From NCBI GenBank assembly GCA_023227645.1, contig JALNVJ010000002.1:1-27547 (forward strand): a stretch of 27,547 nt of DNA, read 5' to 3'. Both the position numbers and the translations under genes were made by a program. Of the stretch, positions 7,944 to 16,334 are shown piece by piece. Under the pieces are notes generated by a model. That model was not told the origin of the DNA. It searched no databases and saw only the letters and a list, made by a program, of their open reading frames with translations. Position 1 is the stretch's first letter; every line of letters starts with the position of its first letter. The stretch is from Bacteroidales bacterium (GTDB lineage: Bacteria > Bacteroidota > Bacteroidia > Bacteroidales > P3).

Positions 7944-9299
7944 ATGAAAATTCACTTTATTGCAATTGGAGGTAGTGCTATGCATAATTTAGCAATAGCA
8001 CTTTATAAGAAAGGTCATCAAGTTACTGGTTCTGATGATGAAATATTTGATCCAGCTAAATCAAGATTAGAAAAATATGGAATATTGCCTAAGAATATTG
8101 GGTGGGATATTAATAATATTTCAGAGGAGATAGATGCCGTTATACTTGGTATGCATGCAAAAAACGATAATCCTGAACTTATTAAAGCAGAAAAATTGGG
8201 GATTAAGATATATTCTTATCCTGAGTTTTTATACGAAATGTCTAAAGAGAAAATAAGAATTGTTATTGGAGGAAGCCACGGGAAAACATCTATAACTGCT
8301 ATGATCCTACACGTTCTTAATAAATTGAATATTGACACTGACTATATGGTTGGGGCACAGCTTGAAGGATTTGAAGTTATGGTTAAATTAACAGACAAAG
8401 CTAAGTATATGGTTATTGAAGGTGATGAATATTTAACCTCTCCTATTGATCTCAGACCAAAATTTCATCTCTACCAACCTAATATTGCATTAATAAGCGG
8501 AATTGCTTGGGATCATATAAATGTTTTCCCTACATTTGATATATATGTTGAACAGTTCCGTATCTTTTGCCAAAAGATAAGAGAAAATGGTTCATTAATT
8601 TATTGTCAAGAAGATAGCATTGTTAAGGATATTTCAGAAAAATCAAGACAAGATATTGAAAAGCTACCTTATGGCATAATTCCTCACATAATTGAAAACG
8701 GCAAGACTTTCGTTATTTGGGATAAGAAAGAATATCCTATTGAAATTTTTGGCAAACATAATTTGATGAACCTCTACGGAGCAATGCTTGTATGTGAAAG
8801 AATTGGGGTTAGTAATGAAGACTTTCTGAGAGAAATTGGAAGTTTTACAGGAGCCTCTAAGAGATTGGAGCTTGTTAAGAAAAACGATAATGTTGAAATA
8901 TACAAAGACTTTGCACACTCTCCTTCAAAACTTAAAGCCACTATTACAGCCCTAAAAGAACAATTTCCTAAAAGAAAACTAATTGCAATAATGGAGCTCC
9001 ATACTTTTAGCAGTCTAAATGCAGAGTTTCTTTTGCAATATAAAGGATCTATGGATATGGCAGATGAAGCAATAGTTTATTTTAATCCACATACAATTGC
9101 TCATAAAGGATTGTCTGAAATAACAATACAACAGGTATTTGAAGCTTTTGGAAGAGATGATATTAAAGTATTTACTCAATCTGCAGATGTTGTTGTGTCA
9201 ATCAAAAACTATAAATGGGAGAATACAAATCTTTTAATGATGAGTTCAGGAAATTTTGATGGAATAGTTTTTGAAGAACTTGCTGATGAATTAATCTAA
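7944..9299 (+). CDS. mpl: Murein peptide ligase Mpl (UDP-MurNAc:tripeptide ligase)
   Basis: Cytoplasmic ATP-dependent ligase of the Mur family. Mpl joins recycled L-Ala-gamma-D-Glu-meso-Dap tripeptide to UDP-MurNAc in peptidoglycan recycling. The 451-residue protein opens with the Rossmann motif IHFIAIGGSAMHNLA, has the ATP-binding loop GGSHGKTS at residues 109-116, the central-domain signature EGDEYLTSPIDLRPKF, and the C-terminal-domain segment YKDFAHSPSKLKATITALK. The initial GGSAM rather than the GIGGxGM of MurC, and the YKDFAHSP motif, point to Mpl rather than MurC. I chose the ATG at 7944 over an in-frame TTG at 7920 because the conserved start MKIHFIAIGG begins there and a -7 element overlaps the TTG. 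It converges with the flippase-like gene, 16 bp apart. Confidence 0.9.
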   Translation: MKIHFIAIGGSAMHNLAIALYKKGHQVTGSDDEIFDPAKSRLEKYGILPKNIGWDINNISEEIDAVILGMHAKNDNPELIKAEKLGIKIYSYPEFLYEMSKEKIRIVIGGSHGKTSITAMILHVLNKLNIDTDYMVGAQLEGFEVMVKLTDKAKYMVIEGDEYLTSPIDLRPKFHLYQPNIALISGIAWDHINVFPTFDIYVEQFRIFCQKIRENGSLIYCQEDSIVKDISEKSRQDIEKLPYGIIPHIIENGKTFVIWDKKEYPIEIFGKHNLMNLYGAMLVCERIGVSNEDFLREIGSFTGASKRLELVKKNDNVEIYKDFAHSPSKLKATITALKEQFPKRKLIAIMELHTFSSLNAEFLLQYKGSMDMADEAIVYFNPHTIAHKGLSEITIQQVFEAFGRDDIKVFTQSADVVVSIKNYKWENTNLLMMSSGNFDGIVFEELADELI

Positions 9300-9315
9300 T
9301 TTTGCTTTCTTCTTT

Positions 9316-10557
9316 TTATTTCTCTGTAGCTTTGCTCGCTTTTTCAATTGATTGTTTCTCGTGAATTTTCTTCAATCTCTGCCTTCTAATAACTCTTTTT
9401 GTCCAAATTGGGAGAACAATTAGTCCCAAAACTATATAAGGATAATATGTGTAGAGCCTCCAAAGGACAGATAGAGTGGAACCCAGTCCTAACGGAATAA
9501 AGTCATTGAAGAAAATTGGGAAGGCAAACTCGGCAACCCCGCTACTTCCTGGAGTTGGACTAATGCAAAGAATAATCCACATAACTAATTGACGTGCAAA
9601 AATCAATAACTGATCACCATAGGAAGAGAAAGCTAAAACAATAAAGTTTACCACCAAAAATCTTGATATCCAAGAAGAAATAGTTATTAGATATGCCTTT
9701 ATCCAAAACCAAAAACTCTTGCCTTTAAATTCAATTGAGGAAGTGATTACATCATCCCCTATCTTTTGAAGATCTGATTTCCTCTTAATAAACATCTTTC
9801 TATTTGATAGATAATAGAGAAATCTTCTAAAAGAATTTGGATAGATGAAAATGGCCATAAGAATTATTAATGTAAGTAGGCACATAAAACCATACCCAAT
9901 AAAGAAAACTGTTACAACTCCAAATTCAAATCCAAAAAACACAAAATCAAAATCGTGTATAAAAGCAACATTTACACCAACAAAGAGGATAACTATTGGT
10001 GCAATAATAATATAAAAAAGCTCATCCAAAAGAGCAGTTATCAAAACAATTGAAGTTGAACGGGCAATCCCTATTCCTTCCAAAGAAACAATAAAGAAAG
10101 CAACTGCTGAGCCTCCAACAATTGAAGGAGTAATTGCCGATCCAAATTCCCAAATCATAATAATTTGGAATGACTGTTTCCAAGAAAGCTGCTTATCGGA
10201 TAAATGTCTGAGTCTATACATATACATTAAATCTCTCATTATTGCAAAAAACATAGCAATAAGAAGAAAAAAGGTAGACGCCCAAGTCCAGTTTTTGATA
10301 ATTAGTTTTAAGATATCTTTTTGATAATCTACAGAGATATTTCCAATGTTTTCTTCTCCTGCTAAATGAAGTTCGGAAATATCTTTTGCCTTATCATTAT
10401 TTGCATCTATCCAATAGTAATCACCTTTCCCTACATCTACCTCGGAGATAATTGGTTCAGAAAAATCTTTAGCAATTAAAAAAACAGCAACCCCTATTCC
10501 AATAATTATTGGTAGAATAACTCTATTGAAAGAGAAAAGTTTTAAGGGATGGGCCAT
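9316..10557 (-). CDS. YbhN/LPG-synthase-TM (flippase-like) integral membrane protein
   Basis: A 413-residue polytopic membrane protein of the UPF0104 / lysylphosphatidylglycerol-synthase transmembrane-region family, which also includes AglD-like proteins. About eight hydrophobic helices are visible, the first at residues 13-27 (VILPIIIGIGVAVFLIA). A soluble loop (about 28-85) follows it, and a cytoplasmic basic segment occurs around NRKMFIKRKSDLQK. Two family signatures are present: LLDELFYIIIAPI and PTPGSSGVAEFAF. The tail is strongly basic (TKRVIRRQRLKKIHEKQ). The aminoacyl-transferase domain of true MprF is absent, so substrate transfer cannot be assigned; lipid flipping is only a family inference. 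It is the last gene of the closely spaced minus-strand run, 10 bp after the MscS gene. Confidence 0.85.
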   Translation of the reverse strand: MAHPLKLFSFNRVILPIIIGIGVAVFLIAKDFSEPIISEVDVGKGDYYWIDANNDKAKDISELHLAGEENIGNISVDYQKDILKLIIKNWTWASTFFLLIAMFFAIMRDLMYMYRLRHLSDKQLSWKQSFQIIMIWEFGSAITPSIVGGSAVAFFIVSLEGIGIARSTSIVLITALLDELFYIIIAPIVILFVGVNVAFIHDFDFVFFGFEFGVVTVFFIGYGFMCLLTLIILMAIFIYPNSFRRFLYYLSNRKMFIKRKSDLQKIGDDVITSSIEFKGKSFWFWIKAYLITISSWISRFLVVNFIVLAFSSYGDQLLIFARQLVMWIILCISPTPGSSGVAEFAFPIFFNDFIPLGLGSTLSVLWRLYTYYPYIVLGLIVLPIWTKRVIRRQRLKKIHEKQSIEKASKATEK

Positions 10558-10567
10558 TTATTTATTA

Positions 10568-11494
10568 TTACAAATTATCAGTTACACCAAGTATGTTATA
10601 CGGTACAGATACGTTATTCTGGTATAAATACTGGTAGATTTTTTCATTAATTACAGCATTAACAGGCCAATAGTCGTTTTGTAGGGTCCAAAACCTTGCA
10701 TCCAAAGTAACAGAAAACTCAGTGATATTTGTAAGTACGGCAGGTTGTGGATCTTTTAATATCCTATCATCTTGTTTCAAAATCTCTAAAATATCCAGAG
10801 CAATCTTAGTTGTTTCTGTTCCATGAGCTAATTTGATATTAACATCCAATCTCCTTGTTTCCATTAAAGAATAATTAGTAATTGTTCCTGTAGAAAGGGG
10901 TCCATTAGGTATAGATATTGTTTTATTGTCTGGTGTAATTAAAACAGTTGTAAAAATTTGAATTGACTTCACTGTTCCTTCAATACCTTGAGCTGAAATA
11001 TAATCACCAACCTTAAAGGTTTTAAGAACCAAGAGCACAACTCCTCCTGCTACATTTGAAAGAGTGCCTGAAAAAGCCATACCAATTGCCAAACCCATAG
11101 CTCCTAAAAGAGCGATAAATGAAGTCATCTGAATTCCAACAATACCAATAACAGTGATGATAATAAGAATCTTTAAGACTATCGAAGTAACTTGAGTTAT
11201 AAAAGGTATTAATGAAATTTCAACATTTCTTTTAACCAATATTTTATAAAGCCTTCTTGAAAGGAAATTAGTTAATTTGAAACCCAACCAAAGGAGAAGT
11301 ATTGCTACAATGATTTTTGGACCATAATCCAAAAGAAGATTAAGTCCTTTTTGTTGGAGCTGATTAATCATATTTAAACTTTGCTGAACCGTTTGAGTTG
11401 TTGATTCAAGTGCGGTTGTTGTAACACTTTCTACATTTGTTGCAACCTTTTCAAGTTTTTCTGCCGTTTGTGTAATTGTATCTGTTTGTAACAT
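10568..11494 (-). CDS. Small-conductance mechanosensitive channel, MscS family
   Basis: A 308-residue inner-membrane channel that opens on membrane tension to release solutes during hypo-osmotic shock (family knowledge). The N-terminal 55 or so residues are Thr/Glu/Gln-rich and amphipathic, without a signal peptide. Three transmembrane segments follow at about 58-78, 95-120 and 125-165. The third carries the pore-lining signature MGLAIGMAFSGTLSNVAGGV. It continues into the beta-domain motif FKVGDYISAQGIEGTVKSIQ and ends with the alpha-beta domain. Length and layout match E. coli MscS (286 residues) plus an N-terminal extension. It sits 19 bp after hflX and 10 bp before the YbhN-like gene. Confidence 0.92.
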   Translation of the reverse strand: MLQTDTITQTAEKLEKVATNVESVTTTALESTTQTVQQSLNMINQLQQKGLNLLLDYGPKIIVAILLLWLGFKLTNFLSRRLYKILVKRNVEISLIPFITQVTSIVLKILIIITVIGIVGIQMTSFIALLGAMGLAIGMAFSGTLSNVAGGVVLLVLKTFKVGDYISAQGIEGTVKSIQIFTTVLITPDNKTISIPNGPLSTGTITNYSLMETRRLDVNIKLAHGTETTKIALDILEILKQDDRILKDPQPAVLTNITEFSVTLDARFWTLQNDYWPVNAVINEKIYQYLYQNNVSVPYNILGVTDNL

Positions 11495-11513
11495 TAGTTA
11501 ATATAATTATTGG

Positions 11514-12707
11514 TTAATATAAAAAATTATTATAAGGATAACGGATTGCATGTAATCTTTTTATATTATCGTACATTTCATTCTTAAACTCTTCAATATT
11601 AAGTTTTTCTTTAGCGGAAATAAAAAATGAAGGAGTATCTCCATTTCCCATCCATGAAGCTTGCAAATCTTCCAAGCTCCAATTCTCCCTCAAAACAGGA
11701 GTTAAATCATCTTCGTCCTTTTTAATGTAAGTGTATGCATCCATTTTATTAAAAACCATAATTGTTGGCTTATCGTTAACTTTAATTTCAGTTAGGGTTT
11801 GCCTAACAACATCAATCTGTTCTTCAAAACCTGGATGAGAAACATCCACAACATGTATTAAAACATCAGCCTCACGAACCTCATCTAAAGTAGATTTAAA
11901 ACTTTCTATCAAACCATGAGGTAATTTTCTTATAAACCCAACCGTATCGGTTAAAAGAAAAGGTAGGTTTTCAATCACAACCTTTCTAACAGTTGTATCC
12001 AAAGTTGCAAACAGTTTATTTTCAGCAAAGACCTCGCTTTTTGCAAGTAGATTCATAAGGGTTGATTTACCAACATTGGTGTAGCCAACTAAAGCAACCC
12101 TAATAAGACTTTCCCTATTCTTTCTTTGAACAATTTTTTGCTTATCTATTTCCTTTAACCTTTCTTTTAATACAGATATTTTATCTAATACAATTCGTCT
12201 ATCGGTTTCTATTTGTGTTTCACCAGGTCCTCTCATATTAAGAGCCCCACCTCCTCTTTGTCGGTCTAAATGTGTCCACATTCTTGTTAGTCGAGGAAGA
12301 AGATATTGGTATTGAGCTAATTCAACCTGTGTTTTAGCATGAGATGTTCTAGCTCTTTGAGCAAATATATTTAAAATAAGACCCGTCCTATCCATAACTT
12401 TGCGGTCTAGTTCTTTTTCAATATTTCTCATCTGTGAGGGTGATAATTCGTCATCAAAAATAACAAATTCTATATCCTCAGCACAAAGATATTCCTTAAT
12501 CTCTTCTAATTTACCTTTTCCGACAAATGTTCTTGGATCCCTATATTGAAGCCTTTGAATAAAACTTTTAACTGCCAACCCTCCTGATGTTTCAATCAAA
12601 AAAGCAAGTTCATCTAAGTATTCTTTAGTCTTTTCAAAAGGGCAGTCGGGTGTTGCGACTCCGACCATAACACATCTATCAGAATTTATACTTGTTGTAT
12701 CTATCAT
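11514..12707 (-). CDS. hflX: Ribosome-associated GTPase HflX
   Basis: Cytoplasmic GTPase that binds the 50S subunit and, in characterised bacteria, splits or rescues stalled ribosomes under stress. The 397-residue protein has the HflX N-terminal domain (TFVGKGKLEEIKEYL, DDELSPSQMRNIEKEL, VMDRTGLILNIFAQRARTSHAKTQVELAQ), the glycine-rich linker RGGGALNMRGPGETQIETDRR, and a G domain. G1 is GYTNVGKST near residue 205; G3 is DTVGF and G4 is NKMD. The short C-terminal extension is normal. It starts 3 bp after riboflavin synthase, so translational coupling is likely. Confidence 0.97.
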   Translation of the reverse strand: MIDTTSINSDRCVMVGVATPDCPFEKTKEYLDELAFLIETSGGLAVKSFIQRLQYRDPRTFVGKGKLEEIKEYLCAEDIEFVIFDDELSPSQMRNIEKELDRKVMDRTGLILNIFAQRARTSHAKTQVELAQYQYLLPRLTRMWTHLDRQRGGGALNMRGPGETQIETDRRIVLDKISVLKERLKEIDKQKIVQRKNRESLIRVALVGYTNVGKSTLMNLLAKSEVFAENKLFATLDTTVRKVVIENLPFLLTDTVGFIRKLPHGLIESFKSTLDEVREADVLIHVVDVSHPGFEEQIDVVRQTLTEIKVNDKPTIMVFNKMDAYTYIKKDEDDLTPVLRENWSLEDLQASWMGNGDTPSFFISAKEKLNIEEFKNEMYDNIKRLHAIRYPYNNFLY

Positions 12708-12710
12708 TAT

Positions 12711-13319
12711 TTATTTTTGAGCCTCCATATATTGTTCCAATAGTTTTTGAACGTATTTTCCAAACACGTCAAATTCTATATTAACATTTGTTCCTTCTTT
12801 AAAATTGTGGAAATTTGTTTGTTCTTGGGTAAAAGGTATTATTGAAACAGAGAACATCCCTTTTTCAGAGTGAACAACTGTTAAACTAACTCCATTAACG
12901 GTTATTGAACCTTTTGGTACTGTAAAACTACTTTTTGAGTTGTCATATTCAAAAAAATATCTCCAAGAACCATTTTCATCAATAACTTTAACGCAGGTAG
13001 CAATCTGATCAACATGTCCTTGAACAATATGTCCATCAAATCTTCCATCCATCTTCATAGATCGTTCTACATTAACCTCTGTACCAATTTCCCAAGTACA
13101 AAGATTAGTATTGTCCATAGTTTCTTTCATTGCTGTGACAATGTATTGATTTTTATCATAATCTAACTTAACAACCGTCAAACAACATCCATCATGAGCC
13201 ATAGATTGATCTATTTTAAGCTCTTTTGCAATATCAACTTCTAATGTAAAATGATAATTAGTATTCTCTTTCTCAATAGCAACAACCTTAGCTATTTTTT
13301 CAATTATTCCTGTGAACAT
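12711..13319 (-). CDS. ribE: Riboflavin synthase, alpha subunit
   Basis: Cytoplasmic enzyme that dismutates two 6,7-dimethyl-8-ribityllumazine molecules into riboflavin and a pyrimidinedione, the last step of riboflavin synthesis. The 202-residue protein begins with the hallmark MFTGIIE. It shows the two lumazine-binding repeats, each with a xLTVV motif (CCLTVVKLDYD in the first, VSLTVVHSEKG in the second), and a histidine-containing GRFDGHIVQGHVDQ segment. Length is typical (about 195-215). It lies 42 bp after the DPP-IV gene and 3 bp before hflX. No FMN riboswitch was recognised upstream, and none of the other rib genes are in the window. Confidence 0.97.
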   Translation of the reverse strand: MFTGIIEKIAKVVAIEKENTNYHFTLEVDIAKELKIDQSMAHDGCCLTVVKLDYDKNQYIVTAMKETMDNTNLCTWEIGTEVNVERSMKMDGRFDGHIVQGHVDQIATCVKVIDENGSWRYFFEYDNSKSSFTVPKGSITVNGVSLTVVHSEKGMFSVSIIPFTQEQTNFHNFKEGTNVNIEFDVFGKYVQKLLEQYMEAQK

Positions 13320-13361
13320 ATATTTATTATTAATTTTCTTTATGGTATTTTCTATTCTTTA

Positions 13362-15497
13362 TTACAGATTTTCTTTATGGTAAAGATATATCTTTTCGTA
13401 TAAATGGATTCTGTCTTTTCCCTTAACATTATGTTCGTGGTCTGGATACAAGAAGAAGTCAACTTGCTTTCCTTTTTTCACACATTGGCGAAGAAACTCA
13501 ATGGAGTGCTGAGGAACAACTGTTGCATCTTGATAACCTTCAATTAATAGCAATTTACCTTCCAAATTATCGATATAATTTAATAGGCTTGCATTCTTAT
13601 ATCCTTCTTGATTATTTTCTGGTGTTCCCATATATCTTTCGCCATACATAGCCTCATACCATTTCCAATCAATTACAGGACCACCTGCAGTTGCAACTCT
13701 AAATACTCCAGGGTTTTTAAGTTTAAGAGATATAGTCATAAAACCTCCATAGCTCCAACCATCAACACCTATCCTATCTCCATCAACATAAGGAAGAGAT
13801 TTTAGATAGCTTACTCCTACCATTTGATCTTCAACTTCAATAGAACCACAATTATGCCAAATTGAAGATTCAAATTCATAACCTCTATTTGCTGAGCCTC
13901 TATTGTCTAATGTCCAAACAATATAACCTTGTTGAGCAAGGAACATAAAGAAATTATTAGCTCCTCCCAAATAACTGTCAGTTATAAGTTGAGCATGAGG
14001 ACCTCCATAAACATATACTATTACTGGGTATTTCTTATTTTTATCAAAATTCTTAGGCTTAATCATTCTATAATATAAATCTATTCCATCCTTAGATTTA
14101 AGAGTTGAAATTTCTATTGTAGGAGCATCAATATCCTTTAAAGGGTTTTCACTATTATGTAAAACTCTAATAGATTTTCCTTTCTTATCTATAATTTGTG
14201 TTTTCCCCACAACTTCATTATAGTTGGAATATGTGTCAATAAACATTGTTCCTTTTGCATTAAAAGCTACATTATGATTTCCATGATCGGGAGAATATCT
14301 TGTGATATTACCTGTTTTTAGATTAACTCCATAGAAGTTATTTTCTAATGGAGAGTCTTTGGTTGCATAAAAGAAAACCTCATCTGATTTTTGAGTAAAG
14401 CCTTCAATTGACTTAACCATCCAATTACCCGAGGTTACTTGTTTGATTAGTTTTCCACTTGTGTCGAACAAGTAAATGTGATTAAACCCATCTCTTTGAC
14501 TTAAGAAAAGAAACTGATTTGGTGAGTTTGGAATAAATAACATTGGAGCTTGTGGCTCAACATATTTTACTGATTTCTCTTCAAACAAAACTCCTTTTTG
14601 TTCACCAGTTACTGAATTATAGCTCTCAACAACAAAATGATTCTGAAGCCTATTTAATTTTATAATATAAATAGTTTTTGAATCGGGAGAAAAACTTATA
14701 TTAGTTAAATACATTTCTCTCTCTTCTAAACTTTCATTTTTTCTTGTTTTAAGATAAATAACATTTTGAGAGACCACATCGTAAACTCCAACCAAAACTT
14801 CATGAGATTTCATTCCTGCCATTGGATATTTTACAGGAGTATATTTTGCAATTCTTTCCTCTGTGTTTACAAGAGGATAGTCTGTAACCATTGATTGATC
14901 CATTTTATAGAAAGCGAGTTTTTCTCCATCATTACTCCAAAACAAACCCTTTTCGATTCCAAATTCATTTCTATGAACAGCCTCTCCATAAACTACATCC
15001 TTAGATCCGTCTTTTGTAATTTGCCTGTTCTCAAAATTAACTTGAACAAAAATGTTATCGTTTTTCTTAAATGCTATTCTTGGTTTCTTATAGAATATTT
15101 CTATATTTGATGCTTCCTTATCAATATTTGCAAGAATATTTGATGTTTTAGTTTTGAGATCATAAAGACATAAATCACTATTAGTGGATATATAAGTAAA
15201 TTTATTATCACTAATATATTTTATCCCAAAAAGAGATTTTGGGGTATTTTCTTTAATGTCCTCTATTTTTAGTACCTCCTTTGGTTCTTCTTTTTTACTT
15301 CCTAACCATAATGACTTCCCATCCTTTGTGAAAGTAAAATAATCGGTATTATCAATAAACTTGGCATCATATATATTAGTTGGGTAATATTTTCTGTTTT
15401 GGACATCTTCCAATTTCAATAACCTATCTTGACCTACAACTACGTTTGAAATACTAAATAGTATTATGGTTATTAGTATATTAATTCTTAATTTCAT
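13362..15497 (-). CDS. Exported prolyl dipeptidyl peptidase IV (S9 family)
   Basis: Serine exopeptidase that removes X-Pro dipeptides from peptide N-termini; in Bacteroidota it acts in the periplasm or at the surface on peptides released by secreted proteases. The 711-residue protein starts with a signal peptide (MKLRINILITIILFSISNVVVG). An eight-bladed beta-propeller-type region follows to about 450, including the DPP-IV signature Y-G-E-A-V-H-R-N-E-F-G (about residues 168-178). The C-terminal alpha/beta hydrolase has the catalytic Ser582 in GWSYGGF, Asp657 in EGYQDATV and His689 in YPDHEHNV. The family-typical YVYGGPHAQ oxyanion segment is also present. No T9SS tail is seen. It follows the mannosyltransferase gene by 35 bp. 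Confidence in DPP-IV over other S9 peptidases is good because of the Glu-bearing propeller motif. Confidence 0.92.
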   Translation of the reverse strand: MKLRINILITIILFSISNVVVGQDRLLKLEDVQNRKYYPTNIYDAKFIDNTDYFTFTKDGKSLWLGSKKEEPKEVLKIEDIKENTPKSLFGIKYISDNKFTYISTNSDLCLYDLKTKTSNILANIDKEASNIEIFYKKPRIAFKKNDNIFVQVNFENRQITKDGSKDVVYGEAVHRNEFGIEKGLFWSNDGEKLAFYKMDQSMVTDYPLVNTEERIAKYTPVKYPMAGMKSHEVLVGVYDVVSQNVIYLKTRKNESLEEREMYLTNISFSPDSKTIYIIKLNRLQNHFVVESYNSVTGEQKGVLFEEKSVKYVEPQAPMLFIPNSPNQFLFLSQRDGFNHIYLFDTSGKLIKQVTSGNWMVKSIEGFTQKSDEVFFYATKDSPLENNFYGVNLKTGNITRYSPDHGNHNVAFNAKGTMFIDTYSNYNEVVGKTQIIDKKGKSIRVLHNSENPLKDIDAPTIEISTLKSKDGIDLYYRMIKPKNFDKNKKYPVIVYVYGGPHAQLITDSYLGGANNFFMFLAQQGYIVWTLDNRGSANRGYEFESSIWHNCGSIEVEDQMVGVSYLKSLPYVDGDRIGVDGWSYGGFMTISLKLKNPGVFRVATAGGPVIDWKWYEAMYGERYMGTPENNQEGYKNASLLNYIDNLEGKLLLIEGYQDATVVPQHSIEFLRQCVKKGKQVDFFLYPDHEHNVKGKDRIHLYEKIYLYHKENL

Positions 15498-15532
15498 AGT
15501 TATTTCTTTAGTGCTTATTATCTTCTTAATTA

Positions 15533-16267
15533 CTATTTCGTTTTATTATATTTCTTCCAATTTCTAAACCTCAAATTCCAAACCCCAAAGAATGCTTCCT
15601 TGAATATCTTCATACTCATTTTTGATTGTCCAAGTACTCTATCTGCAAAGATAATCGGGACTTCGTTTAATTTAAATCCAAGTTTATATGCAGTATATTT
15701 CATTTCTATTTGGAAGGCGTATCCTACAAATTTGACTTTATCAAAGTTTATAGCCTTAAGCAATGATCTTCTATAGCAAACAAAGCCTGCAGTTGCATCA
15801 CCTATCTTCATTCCTGTTATTAACCTAACATAAGAGGAGGCATAATAAGACATAATAACTCTTCCTATTGGCCAATTCACAACAGATATTTTCCCACCCA
15901 CATATCTTGATCCAATTGAAAGGTCGGCACCATTAGCACAAGAATTATATAAATTAATTAAATCATCTGGATTATGAGAAAAATCAGCATCCATTTCAAA
16001 AACATAATTATATTCTTTATTAATAGCCCATTTGAATCCGTGAATATAAGCTGTTCCAAGCCCAAGCTTCCCTTTTCTTTCTTCAATATTCAGTCTTTGA
16101 GGAAAGTCATTCATTAAATTCTTAACAATATTGGCAGTCCCATCTGGGGAACCATCATCAATAATTAGAATATCAAACTCCTTTTCTAAGGAAAGTACCT
16201 TTTTTATAATATTCTCTATATTCTCTTTCTCGTTGTAAGTAGGAATAATTACTATACTATCAGACAT
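15533..16267 (-). CDS. Polyprenol monophosphomannose synthase (DPM1-like GT2)
   Basis: Family-2 glycosyltransferase that moves mannose (or a related sugar) from a GDP-sugar to a polyprenyl phosphate carrier at the cytoplasmic face of the membrane. The 244-residue protein begins at the canonical SIVIIPTYNEKENI, has the nucleotide-binding DDGSPDGT, the metal-binding EMDADFSHNPDDL, and the DPM1-type YRRSLLKAI and LGQSKMSMKIFKEA motifs. No transmembrane helices follow, so it is the short DPM1-only form, acting peripherally. It has its own consensus promoter and heads the run that continues into DPP-IV, ribE and hflX. The exact sugar is not determinable from the sequence. Confidence 0.92.
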   Translation of the reverse strand: MSDSIVIIPTYNEKENIENIIKKVLSLEKEFDILIIDDGSPDGTANIVKNLMNDFPQRLNIEERKGKLGLGTAYIHGFKWAINKEYNYVFEMDADFSHNPDDLINLYNSCANGADLSIGSRYVGGKISVVNWPIGRVIMSYYASSYVRLITGMKIGDATAGFVCYRRSLLKAINFDKVKFVGYAFQIEMKYTAYKLGFKLNEVPIIFADRVLGQSKMSMKIFKEAFFGVWNLRFRNWKKYNKTK

Positions 16268-16294
16268 CTGTTGTATATTTTAATGTTTAGTTTG

Positions 16295-16326
16295 CAAATT
16301 TAAATATTTTATCCTTAAAATCCAAA
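16295..16326 (-). promoter_or_regulatory. Consensus promoter upstream of the mannosyltransferase gene
   Basis: On the minus strand TTTG (16323-16326), a 20-bp spacer and TAAATTTG (16295-16302) match the Bacteroidota -33/-7 pair. The -7 element is 27 bp upstream of the ATG at 16267, so the leader is short. It separates this run from the upstream thioredoxin-fold gene. Confidence 0.75.
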
Positions 16327-16334
16327 GTATTCAA

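Noticed and set aside
9300..9315. Terminator between convergent mpl and the flippase-like gene
   Set aside because: Only 16 bp separate the stops and no stem-loop with a T tract is visible there.
12711..13361. FMN riboswitch ahead of riboflavin synthase
   Set aside because: The gap to the upstream gene is 42 bp, too short for the element, and no conserved core is visible.
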